From assembly GCA_024449915.1 (NCBI GenBank), contig JAMZAV010000982.1:62001-126000 (forward strand): a DNA stretch of 64,000 nucleotides. The letters are read 5' to 3'. Positions 24,201 through 34,798 of this stretch are shown here, one piece after another. Within the stretch, counting starts at the first letter, position 1, and each line of letters begins with the position of its first letter. The translations under genes were made by a program, and so were the position numbers. Source of the stretch: Sweltsa coloradensis. Lineage: Eukaryota > Arthropoda > Insecta > Plecoptera > Chloroperlidae. Under the pieces are notes generated by a model. It was given only the letters and a program-made list of their open reading frames with translations. It ran no database searches and was not told the origin of the DNA.

Positions 24201-25327
24201 AGTTTCCCACAAAAAAGTATTGCAATATGTTTATAGACTTTTCAGTTGTGGAGCAGGGTTAATAAGCCTTTTCCATCATTCAACGTTGGGATATCCATGT
24301 CAATCACCTGTTTTTTTTTCTTCAGGTACACCCTTCCTGCAGGATCATCAGCTTTTGTCTTCTCGTTAGTCATGCACAGAGATGCTCGTTACTACACCGA
24401 CCCTCTCAAGTTCTGGCCAGACCGTTGGCTGCCAGAGAACTCCAAGAAAAATCACCCCTACGCTTACATCCCATTCAGTGCCGGGCAAAGGTGAGATGGT
24501 ACAGGGCACTGCTATAGTAGTTTCAATCAAAAATAAGGAAAGATTTAATATTGTGTATCCAACACACTTTCAACTAAAATTATTGAGATTTCCTAGAGTA
24601 AGAACTAGAGTAAGTAGAGTTAGAATTATGATTAGTTCAAGGAATCCACAACATCCTTAAAGGTGAAGTAGGGGTGGAAAGGAATTTTATCTTCTAGTTC
24701 AGCGTAGAGTTCTGCTCGTAAGGAACTCCTTGATCTAGAACATATAACTCTTGCTTGTGTTGACCACACATATGTGTTATTCATACACGAAAATTATATA
24801 TCTTTTGCCGAGCATTCAAACTACCAATACCTTTTTCACTTGTAACAGTTGAGCATCTTCGTTCCTTGGGTAGAATCTCTATATAGTTGATACACCATTA
24901 ACACTTTACAAACCTAACACATTTCATGTTTCTGAAATATGTGTAAGTGTAAAGTAGAACAACCACACGTCTACTGCAAAAACTTTCGTTACTACAAAAT
25001 TAATCTAATAGGTTCTAAGACACTGGTGTTTATTCATGACATGAAATCAGAAATGTAACAAGAATATATTTTATACTGCACATGAAGAGTGTGAAGAGGC
25101 GCTACAGAGTGACGTCACCTCTAACCTTGTGTTGTAGGAACTGTATTGGACAGAAGTACGCCCAGCTGCAGATGAAGAGTGTGCTGAGTCGGATTCTGAG
25201 GCGCTACAGAGTGACGTCACCTCTAACGATGGACTCGCTGTCGCTGCAGAGACTCGAAGTGAATTTTGTCCTAAGTTTGAACAGGTCGCTGAAGGAGCAA
25301 TTCCACATTCAACTCCATAGAAGATAG
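17666..25327 (+). CDS. cytochrome P450, clan 4 (CYP4-like), six exons
   Basis: A microsomal haem-thiolate monooxygenase; substrate not predictable. Coding exons 17666-18233, 19848-20008, 21236-21478, 23726-23907, 24326-24490 and 25138-25327 join in phase to about 502 residues, close to family length. Seen in order: N-terminal membrane anchor (residues 6-25), proline hinge [11 protein letters not shown] (37-47), I-helix GGMDTSS (303-309), K-helix KETLR (360-364), the PDRW region (416-419), and haem loop FSAGQRNCIG (435-444, ligand Cys442). ATG 17666 is in good context (CAGCCATGG). Most CYP4 proteins have Glu before Gly-His-Asp-Thr in the I-helix; here it is Gly. About seven residues expected at the exon 2-3 junction are absent. 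Partial copies of exons 4 and 6 lie in the introns. No stop interrupts the model, so it may be functional. Confidence 0.88.
18360..18450 (+). repeat. tRNA-like repeat in P450 intron 1
   Basis: TCTAATTGGCTAAGGCGCCC followed by GGGAGACCTGGGTTCAAAC resembles A and B boxes of a tRNA-derived repeat. Acceptor pairing is absent, so it is not called a tRNA gene. Confidence 0.4.
19190..19260 (-). repeat. short interspersed repeat also present near 63600
   Basis: The reverse complement reads CGAATCGCTGAACAGATTGC and ACAGACATCCGGTACG, nearly the same as 63600-63650. The repeat ends are not defined. Confidence 0.5.
19307..19394. repeat. (TTG)n microsatellite
   Basis: TTG triplets interrupted by GATGATGAT blocks, in P450 intron 1. 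Confidence 0.9.
19848..20008 (+). CDS. P450 exon 2
   Basis: Acceptor TCTTAG|GC and donor GTTAAG|GTAACT. It encodes the segment with PWLWIDWIF and GRQSK, typical for clan-4 P450s between helices D and G. It enters in phase 1 and leaves in phase 0. Confidence 0.85.
20778..21048 (+). repeat. tRNA-derived SINE (family A) in P450 intron 2
   Basis: The head has an A box-like TTGGCACGGGCGCTAAG and a B box GGATTCGAATCC. The body includes GGCAATCCTGACTGAAGG and CTCGGACATCCCTTCAC and the end CTGAAGAG...TTGTATCGCA. The same order is found at 23969-24230 and, reversed, at 60085-60340. Confidence 0.75.
21236..21478 (+). CDS. P450 exon 3 (start uncertain)
   Basis: Encodes [18 protein letters not shown] and the I-helix GGMDTSS, ending in NPE before donor GAG|GTAAGA. 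The acceptor used in the model (GGCGAG|GGT) keeps phase 0 but lacks a pyrimidine tract. A better acceptor at 21181 (AATTCAG|AAA) also enters in phase 0, but the frame then hits a stop at the GTGTGATC sequence, two bases out of frame. A microexon or an indel here would explain the short junction. Confidence 0.75.
22200..23110 (-). pseudogene. degraded Penelope-like element (RT + GIY-YIG) in P450 intron 3
   Basis: Minus-strand pieces occur in the order of a Penelope-like protein. First [20 protein letters not shown] and FMDRLE (RT core, about 23070-22955), then KKPTHTDQ and [14 protein letters not shown] (RT end, about 22830-22760), then the linker [13 protein letters not shown], and finally [16 protein letters not shown] with a downstream HANENHH...W block (GIY-YIG endonuclease, about 22400-22215). 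The YxDD segment between the first two blocks is missing, and stops and frameshifts are frequent. Orientation is opposite to the host gene. Confidence 0.8.
23589..23706 (+). pseudogene. partial duplicate of P450 exon 4
   Basis: The first ~40 codons of exon 4 are repeated 137 bp upstream with few changes (for example HLELDDV against HRELDDV, EDQKQ against EDLKQ). The copy stops after KETLM and runs straight into GTATGTATGCAG, the acceptor of the true exon. It has no AG acceptor of its own, so splicing of this copy is unlikely. Confidence 0.85.
23726..23907 (+). CDS. P450 exon 4
   Basis: Acceptor GTATGCAG|GTACAA, donor CAGTGG|GTAAAG. Encodes the J/J' helices and K-helix ETLR. Leaves phase 2. 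Confidence 0.9.
23969..24230 (+). repeat. tRNA-derived SINE (family A) in P450 intron 4
   Basis: Homologous to 20778-21048, with a decayed B box (ATATCTTACC in place of TTCGAATCC). The end is TGAAGAGGGTCATACATTGC ... TATTGCAATA. Confidence 0.7.
24326..24490 (+). CDS. P450 exon 5
   Basis: Acceptor TTTTTCTTCAG|GTAC after a strong pyrimidine tract, donor CAAAG|GTGAGA. Encodes the beta-sheet, PDRW region and the first half of the haem loop (PFSAGQ). Confidence 0.9.
25082..25127 (+). repeat. intronic copy of part of P450 exon 6
   Basis: ATGAAGAGTGTG and GAGGCGCTACAGAGTGACG, then TCACCTCTAAC, repeat sequence of exon 6 (25171-25228) just before its acceptor, with a 12-bp internal deletion relative to the exon. 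Confidence 0.85.
25138..25327 (+). CDS. P450 exon 6 with haem-ligand cysteine
   Basis: Acceptor TGTTGTAG|GA. Starts by completing the Arg of the haem loop and continues NCIGQKYA. The final helix and beta sheet follow, and the frame ends at TAG 25325-25327. Confidence 0.9.
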
Positions 25328-25481
25328 TCATTGGTTATGGGTGTTGTTGGGATCATTTACCGTTCAATTGATTTGTGCAGCATTAATCAAAGTTAATAAT
25401 AATAAGCAATATCTGAATTGGAAGTTTACATACTTGTGGCATGCATCTTTATTTGTGTACTGCGCAATTGTCCTTTCTCCA

Positions 25482-25560
25482 ATGTCCTATAGGTAGACAC
25501 CTGAAAAGGGTTGTGCATTGCACCCAGGAAAGTTTTCCCACCAAAAAGAAATATTAATAA
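25482..25560 (+). repeat. 3' fragment of SINE family A
   Basis: TAGACACCTGAAAAGGG, GTGCATTGCACCCAGG and TTTTCCCACCAAAAAG match the end of the SINE at 23969-24230. Confidence 0.65.
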
Positions 25561-26640
25561 TTTTTTTAAAAATGTTATGTCAAACGTCCTTTGAATAGGC
25601 AAGCAATTATTGGCCGACGTGGTTCAACCGACAAAAACTTGTTCTGATAACATTCATATAATATTAGACATTCCAAAATATAAATAACAATTTTCGAAAA
25701 GTAAATTGAAGGTCTATAAATTGCAATAACATACGTTAGTGGCTACTGCTGTTACAGTGCATGTAATTGTTGCCACATCTGCACTAATTAAGCCTTTATG
25801 GTGTGCCTTGGCGAATTGAAGTTTGAAATTATTTTGAGATGGCTATATTGGCCATGTACCAGATCAGAAAAATTTGAAAAAAATATTTTTGATTTTCTAA
25901 AATAGCCAGGTTTCAAAGCCATTAACTATGTTTTGACTTGGTAGCATATTTTGGAAAATAGAAAAACGCGGTCGAATATTTTTATATAGTTAAAATATCC
26001 AACGTTATTTTCATAAACCCTCAAATAAATCAACTCAACATTCAAATTTTGACTTTTCAGTCTGTGTTTGTAGGGTTATCATAAGGCGAGCGGCGTAAAT
26101 GAAAGCGCCCATGGTCCTCGTCCCACCCGCCTGCCGCAGATATAACCATTACACTACTATGACCTTGAGCTGTTTCCAGAACGTGCTCTGCTTGCGGTCC
26201 ACACATGCGTTATCTCTCACCTATTTTCTATGACCCAATAATGCACAAACAATCATCGTCCCTAGATTCCAAGATCATCCGCCTTCCCAATCGTAAATAC
26301 CTTCATCCTCGCGCTCACCCCTCAACATTGTGAAGATGTTGATTACGTAAATATCAGTTATTTGGAGACCAGTTTTAGATTCGGTTAATGATTTTTAACT
26401 GATCCCAAACTATTTTTATAGTATCATATAGGCGGATAGGCCTACAAAATAATAACCAATGCAAGGCCTATGAAAGATAAGCACAAGAAAAATGAAAAAA
26501 TCCCACTGATTTTACACAAAATGTAAAAGCATACGACCTGAGCGCATCTCCTAGTAATTTTGTAATGTGTGTATGTATTATTTAATAGGTATAATACCTG
26601 TTTTCTAACCAACCCTGAATTGTATATGTAAATCACTCCA
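25561..26640. other. AT-rich stretch, nothing recognised
   Basis: No supported gene. A tRNA-like B-box phrase (GGGTTCGGTACC) occurs just after it at 26704-26715. Confidence 0.5.
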
Positions 26641-27009
26641 GAAATAACAAAACCTATCTCAGTAGGTTATCGAACCGTGTCGGTGACCGGCAATCTAAAG
26701 ACCCGGGTTCGGTACCACACTGAGGCGGATTTTTTTTAATTTCGGATTGATTTACCTACAAGGGAACAGTATTGTGTGTCGCCTACAGCACTCGTGTATC
26801 ACATTATTCGCCATCAGTCCATCACCACATGTTTAGGGATATTTTTTATTTATTTTTCTTGGTATAATCCACAGTTAGGTGTTTCCTTACTTATAATAAG
26901 ATTGCCTGCTGTCTCTTCTTACGCCGAGGTGACATGAAAGTCGCTTCTTCTAAAGTGACGGTGAACCGTTTTTGTGTGTATACATGCTACTAGGCAAGCC
27001 ACCAGAATA

Positions 27010-27330
27010 CACAATAAATACAAAATATCACAAGTGCAAACTCACACAAATAAATTCAAGCCACATGAACATAAAATTATCACAAACTTCCATCAAACCA
27101 AAAAAAATATTTCCAATGTAAATTAATTTAAAAACAAACTCAAATCCCTCTTAAAAAATAAGGCATACTACTCAGTAGATTAATTCCTAAATGATAATTG
27201 GTATATTATAAATCTGCCAACTTGTGTAGTGTTATGTGTTATAATTATAAATAGTTATATTATAGATCCCTCTTTAAACATTTAGACCTACAACTCGTAT
27301 GCCAAGACATGTAGCATTAGTAAGTGGATG
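27010..27330 (+). pseudogene. LINE RT C-terminal tail
   Basis: Near 27130-27200 the plus strand reads FKNKLKSLLKNKAYYSVD followed, after a stop, by FLND. A phenylalanine-lysine helix followed by a Lys-Ala-Tyr-Tyr-Ser-Val block is the usual end of CR1/L2-like LINE proteins. Upstream frames are broken. Confidence 0.55.
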
Positions 27331-27925
27331 GTAGCTAACATATTAAAATATATATAATATATTTCCTACCCTTTCCATATCCTAACTACAAAATGTATTT
27401 TTATCATCTTAGGGGTCAACTGTGTGAAAACTATGAATAAAACAACGTTACATTCTATTCAATTCTACCACACGTACTTCTTACAAATTTTGAACCAAGT
27501 ACACACAATCATCACTGAGATGCATTTGTTGATCTAATTGAAGAAAAACATCTGGACACTGGCAAACTACGATTCACCCAATCGCCCCCACCCCTTCCAC
27601 GCCGGAAATGCGAGCGAGAACCTGTCACACGACTCAACTTGTATAGCGCGGCGCGCTACAAAAACTACAAAAACTACAAAAACCCCAAACAATCATCAAA
27701 ATTATTATTTTATTGAAGACTTGCACACAGGTAATAGGTTTAAAGCTTTTTAACACACTTTTAATGCAACAGTAACAGTAAAATTCAGGCACGTTATTAA
27801 TAACAACAGGAATGTTTCTATAGGTTTACATTATGTGTTACATTTTTCAAATAGTAATAAAAAAATCGTGAAATCCATGCTTTTACAGTACTTTGAAGCA
27901 AGTTCAGAAATTATTAATGAACAAG

Positions 27926-28455
27926 CAGGGGCGTAGGAACTGGGGGGGATGGGGGGGGAAATTCCCCCCCCCACTTGTTGGCTTGTTTTTGGCACGGGGG
28001 GGGGGGTCAGGTATAGCTGGTTGAGTGAATTTTAGGATTTTTACTACAATCGGGCTTGCAAACAAAAAGGAAGATTTTTGTTAACATTTTTAAGAAATAT
28101 TTAGTAAGAGACGTGATTTGCGAGACGACTAGGTAGCCATCTGATTTTAGACTAATATTCATTATATTTTGTGTGCAGTGTTTTCACTCCCAAGCAGACT
28201 GTCGACCGATTTCAGTCAGGTAATCAATCTTCAATGCAATATTAGCTTAAAAATGTAACCCTTGTTCATAATTAAAATTCGCCTGAAAACGTGTTTTAGG
28301 CCACCTGTCAAGAACACCTTTTAAAAAAAATCTCGCCTACGGCGAAATAGCCTCCGGCGGCTGCGGCTTCGCCTCAGACCCAAGTTTGACCACCTAACCT
28401 CGTAGGCAACTTTAGTGTGACCCCCCCACTAAAAAAAATAGTTCCTACGCCACTG
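27926..28455. mobile_element. hAT-type MITE, 530 bp, perfect 8-bp duplication
   Basis: Starts CAGGGGCGTAGGAAC and ends GTTCCTACGCCACTG (one mismatch). Flanked by TGAACAAG at 27918-27925 and 28456-28463. Long G and C runs near the left end. Non-coding. Confidence 0.88.
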
Positions 28456-28758
28456 TGAACAAGTGAAACTGTTCAGAAAAAATGTGAAACTATAGTCACA
28501 AAGAGTATGAAATCTTCATCATTACGCAAAAAAGCGCATCAATTCGACGATTTTCAGAAGAGCAATTATGTTAATTCGAAGCTATGCTGAGCCGCTTCAA
28601 ACAAGCCCTGTTGAACCCTCTTAATATGGTAAAATGTCGGTAAGAGAATGATAAATCTATTACGCGGTTCAACTATATTCCTTTAAACAAATTTTTGGCC
28701 CGGCCTGCTGTGATTTTCTTCCATGCAAATGTCAGTACTCTACCAGAGAAACGATTAA

Positions 28759-29144
28759 TTGATTGGATTGATTGAATTTTGCTTAACGTCTCATATTAAT
28801 GCACTTTGGCTAAAAGCCAAAGATAGATGAGGATGAAGTATGAACAGAAGGGAGGAGGGGAAACCAGGTACCGGCACGTAGCGTACTCCTTTCGAAAAAT
28901 CCGAAAGTATGGTGTAACCTTAACAGTCATATAGGTTCGTCCACTAACCCGGACTGCCGAGCAGACGTCGAGGAGAACGAAGCCGTTATACTAGCTCTCG
29001 AACTCTCCGTCTGCTCTAACCAGCGGTATACGTGAGTTTCAGGGCAGAGAGGTCACCCACTCTACCCCTGACCACGCCCGAAGGCAGCTTGACTTCGGTG
29101 TTCGAGTGGGAATCGGTAAAACGACCTCGGCTAAACCGCTGGAT
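28759..29144 (-). mobile_element. SINE family B1, 386 bp, perfect 13-bp duplication
   Basis: Flanked by GAGAAACGATTAA at 28746-28758 and 29145-29157. On the minus strand the head is tRNA-like (TGGTTAGAGCAGA, AGTTCGAGAGC) and the tail is a short repeat of CAATC/CAATT units. A long target duplication and a simple-repeat tail are signs of LINE-driven retroposition. Confidence 0.8.
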
Positions 29145-31349
29145 GAGAAACGATTAAATATATCCTATTGAGGAAACTTTCAGAGAATTAAAAAAAAATT
29201 ATATATTTAGAGTTGACCATATGTTACTCACCATGACCAAACGGACGTGATCGAGGGGAGTTGAACTTCGACGTGAGATCGCTCATCGCAGGAGACCGCT
29301 GGATGTGCGGGGCAGCGAGGGCTTATCAATCTTGGGCGTAAGCCGGAATACTGTTTTCATATGTTATCAAAATTTATTACCAATATGTTTGTCGTATTTG
29401 AATGCAAATACATTTTATTTTACATATTCAAATGATTGTTACTCTTGCATAACGTGAAGTGAAGTGTACATACCACTTTAATTGTGCCCCCGACACCTCT
29501 CGACCCCACCCCCCATTCCCCACTAATGTTTCAAAAAGGCTGCTTAAACATACTTCTCCTTCAAACACATTATCATAATACGTAATCATACACTTACCAA
29601 CAATCCCATACAAAAATACAATTCAATATTTCGTGTAATCGCCTTTATTCAGATAGTGGGGGAGCATAGGGTAAGAAAACCCTGCTTCCGTGGCAGCTTA
29701 GGTAAAAGAGCTATGTATGTGGTATCAATCGATTCGTATTGATCCAAAATAAAACAATTTTCCCGATGGTGAGAGTCTTGAGTTTTTTGGCTGAGACCGG
29801 CCATATCTAAAACAAGATGGCCCGCCGCTTTCGAATTTTAAAGTAGCGTATCTACGTAAATATTTGACCGATTTCAATTTCAAAGGGTACCATTCGAAAG
29901 GTAAATGATAGAAATTGAAATTAATGTATACAAATTTCACAAAAATCCTATATGTTTAGAAAATGGTTACAAAAACTTTAACTGTTTACTTAACACTTTC
30001 TCGTTATGGAACGATATTTACTAGGTAAAAAGGTTTTACATTTTCTCAAGTTGCATTTTTGGTGGATTATTTATTTGTGTTTTTAATGAATCCTTGCATT
30101 TAATTTTCTGACAATTATAGCCTGAGTTTATTTAATTGAAGCGACGGCATGTGTAGATGAATATATGCTACTACTGTGTGATCTTTATGTCTCATTACAT
30201 TTTGTCGAGACACAATTGGTAAAACATTTTGATATTTGGTATCAATCGATTCGTTATGAACCGAACTTAAACAATTTTGATTAAGTAAATTTCGATTTTT
30301 TTACTGAGACCTTCCCTGGGCAAAAATAAGATGGCCGCCGTCTTTGAACATTTAACTAAAATATATTTGAAAGTATTTCGCCGATTTCAATTGTAAAGGT
30401 ACCGTTGAGAAGGTAATATAAAGAGCTACAAACAATTTACCAACAATTTTCCAGAAAGTTTAATTTTTTTGAGGTTATGTTTGGTTTGAATTTTTTAGTA
30501 ATTTTAACGATTTTTTCAGAGCACAATAGGTAAAACAACTATGTATGGGGTATAAATCGATTCGTTATTAATCGTGATTTAACAATTTTGGGGGGAAAAT
30601 TCGATTTTTACTGAGCCCTTCCATGGCAAAAAAAAAGATGGCCGCTGCCAATGAACTTTTGGACCTCGCATATCATTTAAAGTATTACCCGATTTTTAAT
30701 TCACGTATACGTTGAAAAGGTGATTAAATGACGAATAAACTATATATTTACCATTTTGTTGAAACTTTAATATTTACTGGGTTATGTTACAAAACTTAAA
30801 AATTTACCACACTCGCCCATCGTTATGGATTTTATGGCGCATATATCTACATGACCAAAACGGTTTTTGAATATGTTTGGCTTGTTTATCCGTAGAATAT
30901 CTCTTTATGTATTCAATGAGTCCTTACATTTTATGTTCCGACAAATACATCCCGAGATAATGTATTTGAAGCGATGGCATGTGTAAATGATGCATGTAAA
31001 AAAGCATTGAGTATTTGATCTTGATGTTTGAAACACATTTCGTCGAGGCACAATAATTGATTAAAGAATTATGAATTTTGGTACCAATCGATTCGTTATG
31101 AAACGTACTTTAACAATTTTGATGAGGTACCTGTCGCAAAAAACAAGATGGCCGCGGAAAAAAACTTTGTAAGTTTGTATATTTTCTAAGGTAATTGACA
31201 GACCAATTTCAAAGGTACCTTTGGGAAAGGTAACTAAGTATTAAAAAATTATAAACTTGCAATTTCACGAAACTTAAATATTAACTGAGGTTATCTTGTT
31301 GTAGGAAACTATGAACGCTGTATTTTTGGTACCATAGACATAAATTAAA

Positions 31350-31430
31350 AAAAGTTCCTCCAGGGGAAATTGAACCCGGGACCAGCGTGAAACAGTATGA
31401 CACGGGACAGCCTAGATCCCGGGTGTTTCT
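31350..31430 (-). repeat. tRNA-like segment in the left palindrome arm
   Basis: On the minus strand GGTCCCGGGTTCAATTTCC resembles a B box. Its mirror copy lies at about 32130-32185 on the plus strand. Confidence 0.4.
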
Positions 31431-31499
31431 AATTCTAATTATTCACATCATCCTCCCAGCCCAGATCCGATCAGTACGGTACACAAAATACACAAATAG

Positions 31500-31620
31500 T
31501 ACACAGAAAGCATGATGCAAATCATGCTGAAGAAGAATTTCGTCTACTAGGAGATGTGCTCAAGCAAAATGGTTTTCCAAATAGAATCCTTAAAAAAGGG
31601 CCCTCAGACGACAAACTACT
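31500..31620 (+). pseudogene. Penelope-like RT fragment, left arm
   Basis: Plus strand reads LLGDVLKQNGFPNRILKKG, the 'NGYP' block at the end of Penelope-like RTs. It is the inverted partner of 31900-31980. Confidence 0.6.
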
Positions 31621-31639
31621 AACACGGGCTAGCCTGTGT

Positions 31640-31985
31640 TCCTGTTGACGTTGAAACATGTTCCTTCATGTTTGACCCTAATTAGCACCTGTCACAATTC
31701 CCACATGGAATTTCATACACGCCACTACCTTCTAGGCGGATGTGCTCCTTAGTTCTTAACAACTCTCCTATCTTTCTGTCGGTGTTTTTATGTTTTGTTG
31801 AGCAAGAATTTTTCCTATTCGGTCCGTTTCTCTTATAACATAAGGCAAATATGCATTTGCAAGTGGTTCTTCTTTTACTGTACCTACATCTTTTTCCGAG
31901 TTATTTTTGTCGTCTGGGGGCCTTTTGAATGATTCTATTTGGAAACCATTCTGCTTGAGCACATCTCCTAGTAACGAAATTCTTC
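31640..31985 (-). pseudogene. Penelope-like RT C-terminus and start of GIY-YIG domain at palindrome centre
   Basis: The minus strand reads LKQNGFQIESFKRPPDD, then LPYVIRETDRIGKILAQQNI, the typical end of Penelope-like RT. After a short linker it reads GVYEIPCGNCDRC, the beginning of a GIY-YIG domain of the zinc-finger-linked kind. A stop follows where YIG is expected. Only this part of the palindrome is unpaired. Confidence 0.75.
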
Positions 31986-33835
31986 TTCAGCATGATTTGC
32001 ATCAGCTATTCTGTGTACTATTCTGTGTATTATGGGGTACGCTACGCTACTGATCGGATCTGGGCTGGGATGGATGATGATGTGAATAATTAGAATTGGA
32101 AACACCAGGGATCTAGGCTGTCAATGCCATACTGTTTTTCCCGCTGGTCCCGGGTTCAATTTCCGCTGGAGGAACTTTTATTAATTTATGTCTATGGAAC
32201 CCAAAATAACAGCGTCATAGTTTCCAACAACAAAATAACCTCAGTTAAAAATTTAAGTTTCGTAAAAATTGCAATTTTTATAATTTTTTAATACTTTAGT
32301 TACCTTTCCAACGGTACCTTTGAAATTGGTCTGTCATTACCTTAGAAAATTATAACTTACAAAGTTTTTTTTCCGCGGCCCTCTTGTTTTTTGCGACAGG
32401 TACCTCATCAAAATTACGTACGTAAGTACGTTTCATAACGAACGATTGATACCAAATACTAATTCTTTAATCATTATTGTGCCTCGACGAAATGTGTTTT
32501 TAAAAATCAAGATCAAATACTCGATGCTTTTTACATGCATCATTTACACATGCCATTGCTTCAAATACTTATCTCGGGATGTATTTGTCGGAACATAAAT
32601 GTAAGGACTCATTGAATACATAAAGAGATATGCTACGGATAAACAAGCCAAACATATTCAAAAACCGTTTTGGTCATGTAGATATATGCGCCATAAGATC
32701 CATAAAGATGACGAGTGTGGTTAAATATTTTAAGTTTTTGTAACATAACCTCAGTAAATATTAAAGTTTCAACAAAATGGTAAATATATAGTTTATTCGT
32801 CATTTAATTACCTTTTCACGGTATACGTGAATTAAAAATCGGGTATATACTTTAATGATATTTCGAGTCAAAAAGTTCATTGGCAGCGCCCCTCTTGTTT
32901 TTTTTGCCATGGGAAGGGCTCAGTAAAAATCGAAATTTTTCCCACCAAAATTGTTAAAACACGATTAATAACGAATCGATTGATACCCCATACATAGTTG
33001 TTTCACCTATGTGCTCTGAAAAATCGTTAAAATACTAAAAAATTCAAACCAAACATAACCTCAAAAAATTAAAACTTTCTGGAAAACTGTTGATAAATCG
33101 TTTGTAGCTCTTTATATTACCCTTTTAAACGGTACCTTTACAATTGAAATCGGCGAAAAACTTTCAAAGATATTTTAGTTTAAATGTTCATGACGGCGGC
33201 CATCTTATTTTGCCCAGGGGAAAGGGCTCATAAACAATCGAAATTTACTTAATCAAAATTGTTTTAAGTTCGGTTTTATAAAGAAACGGATTGATACCAA
33301 TATCAAATTTTTCCCAATTGTGGGCCGACAAAATGTAATGAAAATAAAGATACACAGTAGTACATATATTCATCTACACTGCCATCGCTTCAATTAAAAA
33401 ACTCAGGCTATAATTGTCAAAAATTAAATGATGGATTCTTAAAACACAAAAAAATATCCACCAAAATGCAACTTGAGAAAATGTAAAACCTTTTACCTAG
33501 TAAAAATCGTTCCATAACGAAAAGTGTTAAGTAAACAGTTAAAGTTTTTGTAACAAACCTCAACATATGGATTTTCGTGAAAATTGTATACATTAATTAA
33601 TTTCTATCATTTACCTTTTGAATGTACCTTTAAATGAAAACGGTCAATATTTACGTAGATAAAGCTACTTTAAATCGAAACGGCGGCCATCTTGTTTTAA
33701 TATGGCCGGTCTCAGCAAAAACTCAGACTTTTCACATCAAAATTTTTTATCTATGGTCAAACATCGATTGATACAATACAAGCTCTTTCACCGTTTCGGC
33801 CACGAATTTCTATCCCCCCTATAAGGGGGTCTGGT

Positions 33836-34798
33836 CTACGATCCAATAACATCATTTCGACTCACTCTCTTGTACTGAACTAGAGAAGTAAATCATTGTT
33901 GTGGTATTACGAAATGTGTATATTTATGTTTATTTCGTTTCAAATTGGATTGAATTATACATCATTAACAGTGCTAAGATAATAATTATATTGTTCTTGC
34001 ATGGGTATTCGGATTATTTTATAAGCTACCTTTGGGCTGTCGTTTGCGATATAATGCTATATAACTTATGGTTGCTTAGCATCACACGACATTGGCCGAA
34101 ATTAAATAATTTTAAAGACAGATGGACGAAGCCTTATTACTCTTCGTAGGTATTGCCCTGAAATTACATTACACTATTGCAGTTCCATTTTATTTTTTAA
34201 CGATAAAAATGATATTCCAAGGTTGCAAAAAATACAACATAAAGTTATGCTTGGTATTGTGTGGGTTCTCAGTTGGCTCGTGGTAGGCATGTCGATAAGA
34301 TGTGCCAATTACTTGTATCAAGAATAAAAATAAACTGGGAAAAACATAAGATATATTAATGTTAGATGTCCCATTATAATACATAAAATGGTAATGATCT
34401 TGTCATTAAATGAACATGCAATAAAGTTGGTATTCTTTATTTGCAAACGGAGTGAGAGTATCAAACAGGTATAAGGTAGGATGGGGGAATTTCCCCCTAC
34501 CCCACTTTTCACGCTGACACCCCCACTTCCCGCGCTGGCACCCCCATCAAAAGAGCTATCTGTTTCGCATTTGTCATGATGCAATATGCATCCACCTACT
34601 ATTATAAATCATCAACATTTTGTACAAATCGGCTCATCACTTCGATCATGCTACCCTTCATTCAAGCTGTCTCAAGCTCTATTGTCAACCAGAAGGTACT
34701 TTAGTTGTAAAAGCATTTTTCAATTAATTTTTTTAATATTTTGCATTCGTTTCTTCCAGATCATTAAACAGACTAAACATGCCATGTTATAAAATAAA
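33836..34798. other. AT-rich stretch, nothing firmly recognised
   Basis: No gene. A C-rich fragment (about 34490-34555) resembles the inside of the hAT MITEs but has no inverted ends. Confidence 0.45.

Larger units (their letters stand above)
29655..33835. repeat. 4.2-kb imperfect palindrome
   Basis: The arms, about 29655-31620 and 31900-33835, are reverse complements of one another along their length. Each arm has four diverged modules with the phrase AAGATGGCCGCC or similar (left near 29818, 30328, 30638, 31145; right, reversed, near 32378, 32885, 33195, 33685) and with ATCAATCGATTCGTTAT. The arms differ by many single-base changes and small indels, so the structure is old or assembled from diverged copies. 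The centre holds Penelope-like coding sequence. Confidence 0.85.

Noticed and set aside
29650..33840. Palindrome as a pure assembly fold-back
   Set aside because: The arms differ by many substitutions and indels and the centre is asymmetric, so an exact fold-back error does not explain it. It should still be checked with reads.
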